A DNA stretch of 64,000 bases from Roseiarcus sp963813555 (GCA_963813555.1 CAWEZX010000005.1:186001-250000); one strand, 5' to 3'; shown: positions 9,270 to 18,735, numbered from the stretch's first letter. The notes: generated from the letters alone by a model not told the origin. Program-made: numbers and translations.

Positions 9270-9952
9270 CAGGGCCTCGCGTTCTCGTGGTGGATGATGA
9301 GCCGCAGATACAGCGGTTTCTGACCGTTGCACTCAACGCCGCCGGTTTTCAGGTGCAAACGGCCGAGACCGGCGCTCAGGCTTTGAGGCTGGCGGCGACC
9401 AGCGCGCCCGATGTAATTGTCCTCGACCTCGGCTTGCCCGATCGGGACGGCAAGGATGTGCTGCGCGATATCCGCCAATTCTCGACGACGCCGGTGGTCG
9501 TGCTCTCCGCGCGCGATCGCGAGGCGGAGAAGATCGAGGCGCTCGATCTCGGCGCGGACGATTATGTCGAGAAGCCGTTTGGGATCGGCGAATTGACGGC
9601 GAGGCTGCGGGCCGCGCTGCGGCACGCGGCGCACGCGGCCCAGCCCGTTCAGCAAGTGGAGGTCGACGGCGTCGTCATGGACTTCGACAAGCGTCTCGTC
9701 ACCCGCGACGGGGCGCCGATCAAGCTGACGCCGAAAGAATACGATTTGCTCGCGGTCCTCTTTCGCAACGCCGGCCGGGTCGTGACCCATCGCCAGATTC
9801 TGGCTGCGGTCTGGGGTCCAGCGCACACCGAGGACACGCAATACCTTAGGGTCTTCATTGGCCAGCTCAGGGCCAAGATCGAGCGCGATCCGACGGAGCC
9901 GGCGATCGTCAAGACCGAGCCGGGTGTCGGCTACCGCGCAACCGAGCCCTGA
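9266..9952 (+). CDS. kdpE: KdpE response regulator (OmpR family)
   Basis: The 228-residue protein has an N-terminal receiver with acidic pocket VVDDEP, phospho-acceptor Asp54 in VIVLDLGLPD and conserved Lys in DDYVEKPFG, followed by an OmpR/PhoB winged helix (LTPKEYDLLAVLFRNAGRVV, YLRVFIGQLRAKIE). Its ATG overlaps the kdpD stop (ATGA), implying translational coupling. KdpE normally activates the kdpFABC promoter when phosphorylated by KdpD; the frameshift just upstream would leave it without its kinase if that break is real. Confidence 0.95.
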   Translation: MTGPRVLVVDDEPQIQRFLTVALNAAGFQVQTAETGAQALRLAATSAPDVIVLDLGLPDRDGKDVLRDIRQFSTTPVVVLSARDREAEKIEALDLGADDYVEKPFGIGELTARLRAALRHAAHAAQPVQQVEVDGVVMDFDKRLVTRDGAPIKLTPKEYDLLAVLFRNAGRVVTHRQILAAVWGPAHTEDTQYLRVFIGQLRAKIERDPTEPAIVKTEPGVGYRATEP

Positions 9953-10049
9953 GGCGCGCTCCGCGTCTCCGCTAACGCCCGCTGATCAATTCTTCGGCGC
10001 CGCCGCCCGATTTTCCGGCGCCTACCCACGCGAATCGTTGGAGAATCGC

Positions 10050-10064
10050 TGGCACGCTCGTTGC
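10050..10064 (+). promoter_or_regulatory. Sigma-54 (RpoN) type promoter of the urt operon
   Basis: TGGCAC at 10050-10055, five bases, then TTGC at 10061-10064 matches the -24/-12 consensus (GG and GC with the right spacing). Transcription would begin about 10076, some 60 bases ahead of urtA. Urea transporters are commonly under NtrC/RpoN nitrogen control, so the site fits. I found no clear NtrC palindrome by eye. The site also argues against a urtA start at 10061, which would overlap the -12 element. Confidence 0.75.
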
Positions 10065-10138
10065 GAAGTCGGCCCCGGCCCCCAATGGGGTCGAGCTTCC
10101 GCCGCCCTGCTCAATGGGCGCAAGCGACGAGGTCGAAC

Positions 10139-11512
10139 ATGTCGTTGACGAGACGGACTTTTCTTTATGCGTCCGGCGCAGCCCTGGGAGGGGCGACTGC
10201 GCTGGGTGGAGCGCCCGCGCTGGAGGGCGCGGCTGCGCTCGGAGGGGCGGCTGCGCTGGGAGGGACGCTTGCTCTGGGATCGACTCCAGCCATGGCGGCG
10301 ACTGGCGAACCGGTCAAGATCGGCATTCTCCACTCGCTGTCCGGCACCATGGCGATCAGCGAGACCACCCTCAAGGACGTGATGTTGATGCTGATCGACG
10401 AGCAGAACAAGAAGGGCGGCGTGCTTGGCAAGAAGCTCGAGGCGGTCGTCGTCGATCCGGCTTCGAACTGGCCGCTGTTCGCCGAGAAGGCCAAGGAGTT
10501 GATCGAAAAGGACAAGGTCTCGGTCGTCTTCGGCTGCTGGACCTCGGTGTCGCGCAAGTCGGTGCTGCCGGTGTTCAAGGAGCTCGACTCGATCCTGTTC
10601 TATCCCGTGCAATACGAGGGCGAAGAATCGGAACGCAACGTCTTCTATACCGGCGCCGCGCCCAATCAGCAGGCCATTCCCGCGGTCGACTATCTGATGA
10701 GCGACGACGGCGGTTCGGTCAAACGCTGGGTTCTTGAAGGCACTGACTATGTCTATCCGCGCACCACTAACAAGATCCTCGCCGCCTATCTGAAACTGAA
10801 GGGCGTGCCCGACGAAGACGTCATGATCAACTACACGCCGTTCGGCTTCTCCGACTGGCAGACCGAAGTGTCGAAGATTAAGGCGTTCGGTTCGGCCGGG
10901 AAAAAGACCGCGGTGGTGTCAACGATCAATGGCGACGCCAATGTGCCGTTTTACAAGGAGCTCGGCAATCAGGGCGTCAAGGCGACCGACATCCCGGTCG
11001 TGGCCTTCTCGGTCGGCGAGGAAGAGCTCGCCGGTCTCGACACCAAGCCGCTCGTCGGCCACCTGGCGGCGTGGAACTATTTCGAGTCGATCGACACGCC
11101 GGCGAACAAGGACTTCATCGCCAAGTGGCATGAGTTCACCAAGAAGCCGAAACGCACCACGAATGATCCCATGGAGGCCCACTACATCGGCTTCAACATG
11201 TGGGTGAAGGGCGTGGAGAAGGCGCAGAGCTTCGAGGCCGACAAGGTGATCGACGCGATGATCGGCGTTTCGGTACCCAACCTCACCGGCGGCCTCTCGA
11301 CGCTGATGCCGAACCACCATATCACCAAGCCCGTCTATATCGGCGAAATCCAGGCGGACGGCCAGCTCAACACGGTCTGGCAGACGCCGGGAACCGTGGT
11401 GGCGCAGGAATGGTCGCCCTATCTCGAAGGCTCGCGCGATTTGATCGCCGATTGGCGCAAGCCGATGTCGTGCGGCAACTTCAACGTCAAGACGGGAAAA
11501 TGCGGCGGCTGA
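10139..11512 (+). CDS. urtA: UrtA, urea ABC transporter substrate-binding protein
   Basis: The 457-residue periplasmic protein begins with a twin-arginine signal (SLTRRTFLYAS) and continues with the branched-chain-amino-acid-type binding fold: KIGILHSLSGTMAISETTLKD, FGCWTSVSRKSVLPVF, FYPVQYEGEE and the C-terminal LIADWRKP. These are diagnostic of UrtA/FmdD proteins. The ATG at 10139 is chosen because it begins the Tat signal and lies below the sigma-54 promoter. The hydrophobic part of the signal peptide is enlarged by six 18-bp repeats (10181-10288). UrtA captures urea for UrtBCDE, encoded downstream. Confidence 0.94.
   Translation: MSLTRRTFLYASGAALGGATALGGAPALEGAAALGGAAALGGTLALGSTPAMAATGEPVKIGILHSLSGTMAISETTLKDVMLMLIDEQNKKGGVLGKKLEAVVVDPASNWPLFAEKAKELIEKDKVSVVFGCWTSVSRKSVLPVFKELDSILFYPVQYEGEESERNVFYTGAAPNQQAIPAVDYLMSDDGGSVKRWVLEGTDYVYPRTTNKILAAYLKLKGVPDEDVMINYTPFGFSDWQTEVSKIKAFGSAGKKTAVVSTINGDANVPFYKELGNQGVKATDIPVVAFSVGEEELAGLDTKPLVGHLAAWNYFESIDTPANKDFIAKWHEFTKKPKRTTNDPMEAHYIGFNMWVKGVEKAQSFEADKVIDAMIGVSVPNLTGGLSTLMPNHHITKPVYIGEIQADGQLNTVWQTPGTVVAQEWSPYLEGSRDLIADWRKPMSCGNFNVKTGKCGG
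10181..10288 (+). repeat. Six imperfect 18-bp tandem repeats inside urtA signal peptide
   Basis: Units start at 10181, 10199, 10217, 10235, 10253 and 10271, and each encodes a six-residue variant of A-L-G-G-A-x. They make up almost the whole hydrophobic core and cleavage region of the Tat signal, before the AMA cleavage site. Repeat number could vary by slippage without breaking the frame, altering the length of the signal peptide. Confidence 0.85.
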
Positions 11513-11716
11513 CGAAAGGCTGAGAACGGTCGCCGGCGCGCCCTCTCTCCCGCATGATCCGTCGACAAGGCGCTCATGCGGGAGATCGCTCCTCTCGACG
11601 AACGAAATAGGCCCAATCGGGCCTCTCCGCGCGCCCCGAGAGCAGCGCGGCACTCGCAAGTTGCGGATGACGGTCGTGACCCGCGGACATCGAATGTCGC
11701 ATTTGAAAGGAAAGTG

Positions 11717-13363
11717 ATGACGCCGCCGAACGCCCGTCGTCTCACCGCTCATGATGTCGCGCGCGGCGCTTGTCTGCGTGTCCTGCGCGCGGTTGGCGTC
11801 ATCGCGTTGCTTGCGTTCGCAACCGCCGCCCGCGCCGACGCCGTCGACGACACGCTGGCGAAGTTCCTAAGCGACAAGTTTTCCCAATCCGCAGCCGCGA
11901 TCGGCGAGCTGGCCGCCGAGGCCCCGCCCCAAGCGGCGGCCATTCTGGAGGCGCTCGGCGACAACCGCCTCATGATCGATCCCGCCGACCATATCGTGGC
12001 CTACAAGACTGCCGCCGGCGCGCTCATCAACGCCAAGACTGGCGAGCCCATTCCCGACGCCAACGCCGCCGCCTTCAAGAAGGTCCGCGTCAACAACGCG
12101 CTTCGAAGCGCGATTGAAGGCGCGAGGGGGTCTTTGACCCTCGCCAGTCCCGATCCCGAGAAGCGCCTCGCCGCGGCCGGGGACGTATTCAGGACGCGCG
12201 ACGCCAAAGCGTTGCCGGCGCTTCAGGCGCAGCTCGCGAAGGAAAGCGATCCACGCGTCGCCGCCGCTTTGAAGCTCGCCCAGGCCTCGATCTTCGCCAC
12301 CAGCGAGAGCGCTTCGCCTCAAGACCGTCTCTCCGCGATTGCGACGCTGAAGGAGCGTGGCGACCAGGATGCGCAGAGCCTCATCGACGGGATTGCGCAG
12401 AAGGCGACCGACCCGGCTGTCAAAACCGCCGCCGCGTCCGCCCTCAGCGCGATCCATACGCGCCTGGCCTTGTGGGGCGTGGCGCAGAACCTGTGGTACG
12501 GGATTTCGGCGTCGTCGGTCCTGCTGCTGGCGGCGATCGGGCTTGCGATCACCTTCGGCGTCATGGGCGTCATCAACATGGCGCACGGCGAGATGGTGAT
12601 GCTCGGCGCCTATTCGACCTATGTCGTGCAGACGCTTCTGCCGCCTTCGTTACAGAATTGGTCGCTCGCTTTTGCCATTCCGCTCGCGTTTGTCGTCGCC
12701 GGCGCCGTCGGCGTCGCGATTGAGCGTCTCGTGATCCGCTTTCTCTACACCCGCCCGCTCGAGACCCTGCTTGCGACCTGGGGCGTGTCGCTCATCCTGC
12801 AACAGTTGGTCCGCAGCCTCTTCGGCGCCGCCAACCGTCAGGTCAGCAACCCGCCCTTCATGTCGGGCGCGTTCGAACTTGGCGGCTTGTCGATCACCAC
12901 CAACCGGCTTTGGATCATCGTCCTATCGGCTGTCGTGTTCATCGGGTTGCAGCTTGTTTTGCGCGCGACGCCTTTCGGTCTGCAGATGCGTGCGGTGACG
13001 CAGAATCGCCGCATGGCGGCGTCGATGGGCATCTCGACGGCGCGTGTCGACATGCTGGCCTTCGGGCTGGGATCGGGGGTGGCGGGGATCGCAGGCGTGG
13101 CGCTGTCGCAGATCGACAATGTCTCGCCGAACCTCGGCCAAGGCTACATCATCGACAGCTTCATGGTGGTGGTGTTCGGTGGCGTCGGAAACTTATGGGG
13201 CACGGCGTTCGGCGCCCTCCTGATCGGACTCGCCAACAAGCTGCTCGAGCCGCTGATCGGCGCCGTCCAGGGCCAGATCGTGCTTCTGGTGTTCATCATC
13301 CTCTTCATTCAGAGACGGCCGCGAGGGCTCTTTGCTCTGCGCGGGCGCGCGGTGGAGGCATGA
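11717..13363 (+). CDS. urtB: UrtB, urea ABC transporter permease
   Basis: The 548-residue protein has a signal sequence, a periplasmic N-terminal extension of roughly 230 residues with HEAT-like helical content (DALPALQAQLAKESDPRVAA and similar), then a LivH-type permease with about eight helices, starting at LWYGISASSVLLLAAIG and including GVMGVINMAHGEMVMLGAY. The long extension is typical of UrtB. ATG 11717 follows AAAGGAAAG; upstream in-frame codons (to 11576) lack support. The stop overlaps the urtC start (ATGA). Confidence 0.94.
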   Translation: MTPPNARRLTAHDVARGACLRVLRAVGVIALLAFATAARADAVDDTLAKFLSDKFSQSAAAIGELAAEAPPQAAAILEALGDNRLMIDPADHIVAYKTAAGALINAKTGEPIPDANAAAFKKVRVNNALRSAIEGARGSLTLASPDPEKRLAAAGDVFRTRDAKALPALQAQLAKESDPRVAAALKLAQASIFATSESASPQDRLSAIATLKERGDQDAQSLIDGIAQKATDPAVKTAAASALSAIHTRLALWGVAQNLWYGISASSVLLLAAIGLAITFGVMGVINMAHGEMVMLGAYSTYVVQTLLPPSLQNWSLAFAIPLAFVVAGAVGVAIERLVIRFLYTRPLETLLATWGVSLILQQLVRSLFGAANRQVSNPPFMSGAFELGGLSITTNRLWIIVLSAVVFIGLQLVLRATPFGLQMRAVTQNRRMAASMGISTARVDMLAFGLGSGVAGIAGVALSQIDNVSPNLGQGYIIDSFMVVVFGGVGNLWGTAFGALLIGLANKLLEPLIGAVQGQIVLLVFIILFIQRRPRGLFALRGRAVEA

Positions 13364-14490
13364 GCGCCCGGCTCGACCAGCTCGGCCTGGTTTTCATTGC
13401 GATCCTCATCCTCGCGGCAATCCTGGTGCCAGTGCTGTCGCTTGGGGTGTCGGCCAATTCTCCCTTCTACCTGCCGCCCTATCTGGTGCAGTTGCTCGGC
13501 AAATATCTCTGTTACGCGATTCTCGCCGTCGCGCTCGATCTGGTCTGGGGCTATTGCGGCATTCTGTCGCTTGGCCACGGCGCCTTCTTCGCCCTCGGCG
13601 GCTATGCGATGGGCATGTATCTGATGCGGCAGATCGGGACGCGCGGCGTCTACGCCAATCCAATCCTGCCGGACTTCATGGTGTTCTTGAATTGGAAGGA
13701 GCTGCCCGTCGCGTGGTGGGGATTCAATTGGTTTCCTTACGCAATGGCGATGGTGGTGCTGGTCCCCGGGCTCTTGGCGCTCGCCTTCGGCTGGTTCGCG
13801 TTCCGCTCGCGCGTAACCGGCGTCTATCTTTCGATCATCACCCAGGCGATGACCTTCGCCCTGTTCAAGGAATTCTTTCGCAACGATTTCGGCTTTGGCG
13901 GCAACAACGGCCTGACGGACTTCAAGGACCTGCTTGGCTTCTCGCTTCAGTCGGCCTCAACCAAGGCCGCCTTGTTCTCAGCCAGCGCCGTCGTGCTGAT
14001 CCTTGCCTATGTGGTCTCGCGCGCGATCATCGGTTCGAAATACGGCAAGGCGCTGGTCGCCGTGCGCGACGCGGAGAGCCGCATGCGCTTTCTCGGCTAT
14101 CGGGTCGCGAACTATAAGCTCTTCGCCTTTGTCGTTTCGGCGATCATCGCCGGCGTCGCCGGCGCGCTCTATGTGCCGCAGGTTGGCATCATCAATCCGA
14201 GTGAATTTGCGCCCGGGAACTCGATCGAAGCGGCGATATGGGTTGCGGTCGGCGGCCGCGGAACGCTGATCGGCGCCGCGATCGGCGCCATCGCTGTCAA
14301 CTTCGCCAAGACCTACTTCACCGGCGCCTTTCCCGAATATTGGCTCTACGGTCTCGGGCTTCTGTTCGTCTTGACCACGCTGTTCTTACCCAAAGGCCTG
14401 CTTGGTCTGGCGCTGCACGACTCGGGCGCGAGGCCCCAGCCGAAGACAGAGACGTCGCCGATCGCGCTTGAAGAAGGGGCGGACCCATGA
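13360..14490 (+). CDS. urtC: UrtC, urea ABC transporter permease
   Basis: The 376-residue LivM-type inner-membrane permease has multiple hydrophobic helices and conserved stretches LDLVWGYCGILSLGHGAFFA, GGNNGLTDF and AAIWVAVGGRGTLIGAAIGA. It begins at ATG 13360, overlapping the urtB stop, and ends overlapping urtD by four bases. It pairs with UrtB to form the urea channel. Apparent longer readings starting upstream lie inside urtB in another frame and are not supported. Confidence 0.94.
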   Translation: MSARLDQLGLVFIAILILAAILVPVLSLGVSANSPFYLPPYLVQLLGKYLCYAILAVALDLVWGYCGILSLGHGAFFALGGYAMGMYLMRQIGTRGVYANPILPDFMVFLNWKELPVAWWGFNWFPYAMAMVVLVPGLLALAFGWFAFRSRVTGVYLSIITQAMTFALFKEFFRNDFGFGGNNGLTDFKDLLGFSLQSASTKAALFSASAVVLILAYVVSRAIIGSKYGKALVAVRDAESRMRFLGYRVANYKLFAFVVSAIIAGVAGALYVPQVGIINPSEFAPGNSIEAAIWVAVGGRGTLIGAAIGAIAVNFAKTYFTGAFPEYWLYGLGLLFVLTTLFLPKGLLGLALHDSGARPQPKTETSPIALEEGADP

Positions 14491-15257
14491 CGCTCGCCGA
14501 AAGCGACCATCCGAGTCTCACCCAAACGCTTCTCTATCTCGACGGAGTCAGCGTTTCGTTTGACGGCTATAGGGCGCTGCGCAGCCTGTCGCTGGTCCTC
14601 TTGCCGGGCGAGATGCGGGCGATCATTGGTCCCAACGGGGCCGGCAAGACGACGATGATGGACGTCATCACCGGCAAGACGCGGCCCGACGAAGGCGAGG
14701 TGATGTTCGACGGGCGCCATGATTTGACCAAGCTCGACGAAGCCGAGATCGCGACGCTTGGGGTGGGGCGCAAGTTCCAGAAGCCGACCGTGTTCGAAAA
14801 TCACACGGTCGAAGACAATCTCCTGCTCGCGACCAAGGCGCCGCGCAGCGTACGCGCCACCCTGTTCGGACGCGAGGACCCTAAAACGCTGGAGACGATC
14901 GACGTCATCCTCGCCACCACCCGGCTTGCCGATCATCGGGCGCGCATCGCTGGATCGCTGTCGCACGGGCAGAAGCAATGGCTCGAGATCGGCATGCTGC
15001 TGGCGCAGGACCCGAAGCTCCTGTTGGTTGACGAGCCGGTCGCGGGCATGACCGACGCCGAGACCGCCGCCACCGCCGAGCTTTTGCGCGAAATCGCGCT
15101 TGATCATTCGGTGATCGTGGTCGAGCACGACATGCATTTCGTGCGCGAGCTCGGCGTCAAGGTGACGTGTCTTCACGAAGGCGCGGTGCTGGCCGAGGGC
15201 ACGCTCGATCAGGTGAGCGCCGATCCGCGCGTCGTCGAAGTCTATCTGGGGCGGTGA
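14487..15257 (+). CDS. urtD: UrtD, urea ABC transporter ATP-binding protein
   Basis: The 256-residue ATPase has Walker A GPNGAGKTT, the LivG/UrtD-type segment FQKPTVFENHTVEDNLLLA, signature LSHGQKQWLEIG (the LSGGQ motif read as LSHGQ, as is usual in UrtD), Walker B LLLVDEPVAGM, and H-loop VVEHDM. It energises urea uptake with UrtE. The ATG overlaps the urtC stop. Confidence 0.94.
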   Translation: MTLAESDHPSLTQTLLYLDGVSVSFDGYRALRSLSLVLLPGEMRAIIGPNGAGKTTMMDVITGKTRPDEGEVMFDGRHDLTKLDEAEIATLGVGRKFQKPTVFENHTVEDNLLLATKAPRSVRATLFGREDPKTLETIDVILATTRLADHRARIAGSLSHGQKQWLEIGMLLAQDPKLLLVDEPVAGMTDAETAATAELLREIALDHSVIVVEHDMHFVRELGVKVTCLHEGAVLAEGTLDQVSADPRVVEVYLGR

Positions 15258-15260
15258 CGC

Positions 15261-15956
15261 ATGCTGACTGTCGATAGAATCGATCTTTTCTACGGCGCGG
15301 CGCAGGCCTTGCGGTCCGTTTCGATCAAGGCGCAGACCGGGCGCATTCTGACCGTTCTCGGGCGCAACGGCGTCGGCAAGTCGTCACTCCTGCGCGCCAT
15401 CGTCGGACAGCACATGCCGGCGTCCGGTTCGATCCGCTGGAACGACCAGGACATGACGAAGATGACCCCGTACCTGCGGGCCAAGGCCGGCTTTGGCTAT
15501 GTCCCGCAGGGGCGCGAGATTTTCCCGCTCCTCACCGTGCGCGAAAATCTCATGACCGGCTACGCCACCCGGCCGCGCAACGAGCGGACGATCGACGACG
15601 AGATCTTTTCGCTGTTTCCCGTGCTCAACGACATGCTTGGCCGGCGCGGCGGCGATCTTTCGGGCGGTCAGCAGCAGCAACTCGCCATCGCCCGGGCGCT
15701 GGTGACCAAGCCAAAGCTTCTCGTCCTTGATGAGCCGACCGAGGGCATCCAGCCTTCAATCATCAAGGACATCGGCCGCGCCCTCGTCCACCTGCGCCGC
15801 AAGGGTGAGATGGCGATCCTTGTCGTCGAGCAATATTTTGAATGGGCGCGCGACATCTGCGACGACTACGCCGTCATGGATCGGGGCGTCGTCGTGCTTG
15901 CGGGCGCGCGCGAGCAGATGGACGAGACCGCGGTGCGCGCGCGGATGACGGTCTGA
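15261..15956 (+). CDS. urtE: UrtE, urea ABC transporter ATP-binding protein
   Basis: The 231-residue LivF-type ATPase has Walker A GRNGVGKSS, Q-loop YVPQGREIFPLLTVRENL, signature LSGGQQQQLAIARAL, Walker B LLVLDEPTEGIQP and switch histidine-region VVEQYFEWA. It starts 3 bases after urtD and completes the urtABCDE set. No urease genes follow within the window; a convergent efflux operon begins on the other strand 18 bases after its stop. Confidence 0.94.
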   Translation: MLTVDRIDLFYGAAQALRSVSIKAQTGRILTVLGRNGVGKSSLLRAIVGQHMPASGSIRWNDQDMTKMTPYLRAKAGFGYVPQGREIFPLLTVRENLMTGYATRPRNERTIDDEIFSLFPVLNDMLGRRGGDLSGGQQQQLAIARALVTKPKLLVLDEPTEGIQPSIIKDIGRALVHLRRKGEMAILVVEQYFEWARDICDDYAVMDRGVVVLAGAREQMDETAVRARMTV

Positions 15957-15974
15957 GAGCGGCGACCTTAGCGT

Positions 15975-17573
15975 TCAGTGCACAGCCTGCGCCGGGACCT
16001 TCGGGGTGACGACGTTGCGCAGGAAAGGAACCAGCAGCGTGGCGAAGACGAAGCAGACCATGATGGCGAGAAAGGCGTCGGCATAGGCCAGGGTCGAAGC
16101 CTCGCGATAAGTGAGTAGCCAAAGCTGTTTGAGCGCGGTTTGATACCCGGCTTGTTGGCTCCCCGGAATCGCGGCGTAGCGTTGCGCGACTTCGTTCACG
16201 AGCCTCATCATGGCGCCGTTGGCCGGCGTCAAGTTCGACGCAATTGCCTGGAAATGGCAATTCGTTCGATCGTTGAGGATCGCGCCGCAGACCGCGATGC
16301 CGACCGCGCCTCCGAGATTGCGCATCATGTTGAACAGGCCGCTCGCATATTTGAGCCGTTCTGGCGGCAGGCTGCCGAGGCCGAGATTGACGCTGGGCGC
16401 CACGGCGAACACCTGCGGAAAGCCGCGCAAAACTTGCGGCAGGAAAAGCTCCGCCGCGCCCCAATCATGGGTGATGAAACTGAAGCTCCACATTGACAGA
16501 CCGAAAGACGCGAGGCCCACCATCATGAGCCAGCGCGTGTCAAATTTCTTTGCAAGCATGACATAGACCGGCACGCCGACGAGCGACGCCACTCCAGTCG
16601 AGAAAATGGCCATGCCCGTCTGCCAGGCGCTGAATCCGCGCACGTAACCCAAAAACAGAGGCGTCAGATAGATGGTCGAGAAGATGCCGATGCCGGTGAT
16701 GAACGAGAGAATGCAGCCGAGTGCGAAGTTCCGATTTCCAAACGCGCGGAGGTCGACGACTGGCCGCGGAAAAGTGAGGCTGCGGACGACGAACAGAAAG
16801 CCCGCGACGCCAGCGATCATCGCGCAATCACGGATGGTCGCATCGTCAAACCAGTTCCAGCGCGAACCTTCCTCGAGCACGTATTCCAAGGTCCCAAGCG
16901 CCATCGCCATGAGGATGATGCCGGGATAGTCCGCGCCCTTGAGCAGCTTAACGTCGGGCTCGTCGATCTTCACCAGTAGGGGCGCCAGGATCGATATGGC
17001 GATGCCTGGAATGACGTTGACATAGAACAGCCAGCGCCAATCGAGCGTGTCAGTGATAAAACCGCCAATCACCGGTCCCAGCGTCGGCGCGACCGTCGCG
17101 ATGCCGCCGACCACAGCTGCGGAATAGACGCGCCGCGGCCCCTGGAAATAATGAAAGGTCGAGGTGAAGACGATCGGGATCATCGACGCCCCCAGCAATC
17201 CCTGAAGCGCCCGGAACACGATCATACTTTCGATGTTCCAGGCGAGCCCGCACAGCATGCTCGCGACAGTGAAGCCGGCAGCCGAAGCGGTGAACAGCCA
17301 GCGAGTCGAGAAGACGCGCGTGAGCCAGCCCGACAGCGGGATCATGATGATCTCGGCGATGAGATACGCAGTCTGCACCCAGCTGATCTGATCCTGGGCC
17401 GCGCTGAGGCCGCCACCGATGTCCTGGAGCGACGAAGCGACGATCTGGATGTCGAGGAGCGCGATGAACATGCCCACGCACATCACCACGAACGGCCCGA
17501 GGCTCCACACCCAGCTCGCTTCTGAAGGCACGGCAGATGGCGTGGCCGTGGAGGGGATGGCCGCGGCTGTCAT
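15975..17573 (-). CDS. EmrB-type DHA2 multidrug MFS transporter
   Basis: The 532-residue major facilitator protein has the 14-helix DHA2 pattern and motifs ALLDIQIVASSLQDIGGGLS, WVQTAYLIAEIIMIPLSGWL and GPVIGGFITDTLDWRW. It exports drugs or other toxic compounds across the inner membrane together with the adjacent periplasmic adaptor. Its ATG overlaps the stop of the upstream HlyD-like gene, so the pair is translationally coupled. The substrate cannot be told from sequence. Confidence 0.9.
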   Translation of the reverse strand: MTAAAIPSTATPSAVPSEASWVWSLGPFVVMCVGMFIALLDIQIVASSLQDIGGGLSAAQDQISWVQTAYLIAEIIMIPLSGWLTRVFSTRWLFTASAAGFTVASMLCGLAWNIESMIVFRALQGLLGASMIPIVFTSTFHYFQGPRRVYSAAVVGGIATVAPTLGPVIGGFITDTLDWRWLFYVNVIPGIAISILAPLLVKIDEPDVKLLKGADYPGIILMAMALGTLEYVLEEGSRWNWFDDATIRDCAMIAGVAGFLFVVRSLTFPRPVVDLRAFGNRNFALGCILSFITGIGIFSTIYLTPLFLGYVRGFSAWQTGMAIFSTGVASLVGVPVYVMLAKKFDTRWLMMVGLASFGLSMWSFSFITHDWGAAELFLPQVLRGFPQVFAVAPSVNLGLGSLPPERLKYASGLFNMMRNLGGAVGIAVCGAILNDRTNCHFQAIASNLTPANGAMMRLVNEVAQRYAAIPGSQQAGYQTALKQLWLLTYREASTLAYADAFLAIMVCFVFATLLVPFLRNVVTPKVPAQAVH

Positions 17574-18670
17574 TGTGCGTCGCCCGAGGCCGAACGCGTA
17601 TCCACACCGACATTTGCCGAGAGACCCGGTCGCAGCGCACGAAGCATCGGGTCGTCGTCCAGCTTGATGCGAACGGGAACGCGCTGAACGATCTTGGTGA
17701 AGTTGCCGGTGGCGTTCTCTGGCGGGATCACGCTGAAGACCGCGCCTGTGGCCGGGGCGACGGTCAGAACATGGCCGCGAAAGACATGGTCCGGCAGCAC
17801 ATCAGCAACGACCGTCGCCGTTTGTCCGGCCACCATGTGCTCGAGCTGGCTCTCCTTGAAGTTGGCGTCCACCCAAAGGTCATGCGCCGGGATGATCGTG
17901 ACGAGATAGGCTCCGCCGGCGACATAGGCGCCGACCTGAGCGGCGCGGTTTCCCACATAGCCGTCGATCGGCGAGCGAATATCGGTGTAGCCAAGGTTCA
18001 GTTCGGCTGTGTGGAGATCGGCCTCGGCCTGGGCGACATCGGCCTTGGCGACGGCGATCTCGGCGTCCAGAACCGTCAGCTGTTGCTTCGCGGCATCGAG
18101 CCCGGCCGCGGACGAAACCACGCTGGCCTCAGCCGCCAGATTGAGCGACGACGCCCGTTCCGCGTTTTGCCGTGATCCGGCGGCAGTCTGCGCGAGGTCG
18201 CGATATCTTTGATCGTCCTGCTTGGCGAACGTCGCCTCCGCAGTCTTGGCGTCGAGATCCGCCTTCGCCTGGCGGATGGCCGCTTGTTGCAGCATCTGTT
18301 TGCGCTCGAGGCTGTCGAGGGTCGCCTTACGCGCCTCGACAATCGCAGACGCGCGGTCGAGCGCGGCGCGGAAATCGCGGTCGTCAAGACGGATCAACGG
18401 CTGTCCGGCGCGCACATATTCGTTGTCGCCAACGAGGATCTCAGCCACGAAGCCAGCGACGTGCGGCGATATCGGGGTGACATTGCCCCCGGCATAAGCA
18501 TCGTCGGTGCTTTCGATGAACCGCCCGACGGTCCAATACTCATAACCGTAGCGCGCTCCGGCGACCGCAATGAGCCCGCCAAGAGTCACGTAGGCCAGCC
18601 ATTTGAGCCGTGCTTTTGTCAGCAGGCTCGTTGGCGCCGTTGCAATGGTTTCACCAGCGATCGCACTCAT
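17570..18670 (-). CDS. EmrA/HlyD-family membrane fusion protein
   Basis: The 366-residue protein has one N-terminal transmembrane helix (LKWLAYVTLGGLIAVAGARY), then lipoyl halves (DDAYAGGNVTPISPHVAGFV, GYTDIRSPIDGYVGN) flanking a long alpha-helical hairpin, and a beta-barrel part. This is the periplasmic adaptor of an EmrAB-type tripartite efflux pump. It lies between the marR gene and the MFS gene in one direction. No outer-membrane channel gene is nearby. Confidence 0.9.
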   Translation of the reverse strand: MSAIAGETIATAPTSLLTKARLKWLAYVTLGGLIAVAGARYGYEYWTVGRFIESTDDAYAGGNVTPISPHVAGFVAEILVGDNEYVRAGQPLIRLDDRDFRAALDRASAIVEARKATLDSLERKQMLQQAAIRQAKADLDAKTAEATFAKQDDQRYRDLAQTAAGSRQNAERASSLNLAAEASVVSSAAGLDAAKQQLTVLDAEIAVAKADVAQAEADLHTAELNLGYTDIRSPIDGYVGNRAAQVGAYVAGGAYLVTIIPAHDLWVDANFKESQLEHMVAGQTATVVADVLPDHVFRGHVLTVAPATGAVFSVIPPENATGNFTKIVQRVPVRIKLDDDPMLRALRPGLSANVGVDTRSASGDAQ

Positions 18671-18715
18671 TGACGTCTCCTTTGTTCGTATCTCTCTGCC
18701 GCGGAGCCAAGAAGA

Positions 18716-18735
18716 GCGTATATACCCCTATATGG
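18716..18735. promoter_or_regulatory. Candidate MarR operator upstream of the efflux operon
   Basis: GCGTATATACCCCTATATGG contains half-sites resembling the TGCATATACGCA element in the marR/SDR promoter (minus-strand reading GCGTATAT followed by GC). It lies in the 118-base gap between marR and emrA. Shared motif in both gaps around one MarR gene suggests a common operator; this is inference. Confidence 0.4.

Noticed and set aside
10061..10138. Extended N-terminus of UrtA starting at 10061
   Set aside because: It would begin inside the -12 element of the sigma-54 promoter and precedes the Tat signal; ATG 10139 fits better.
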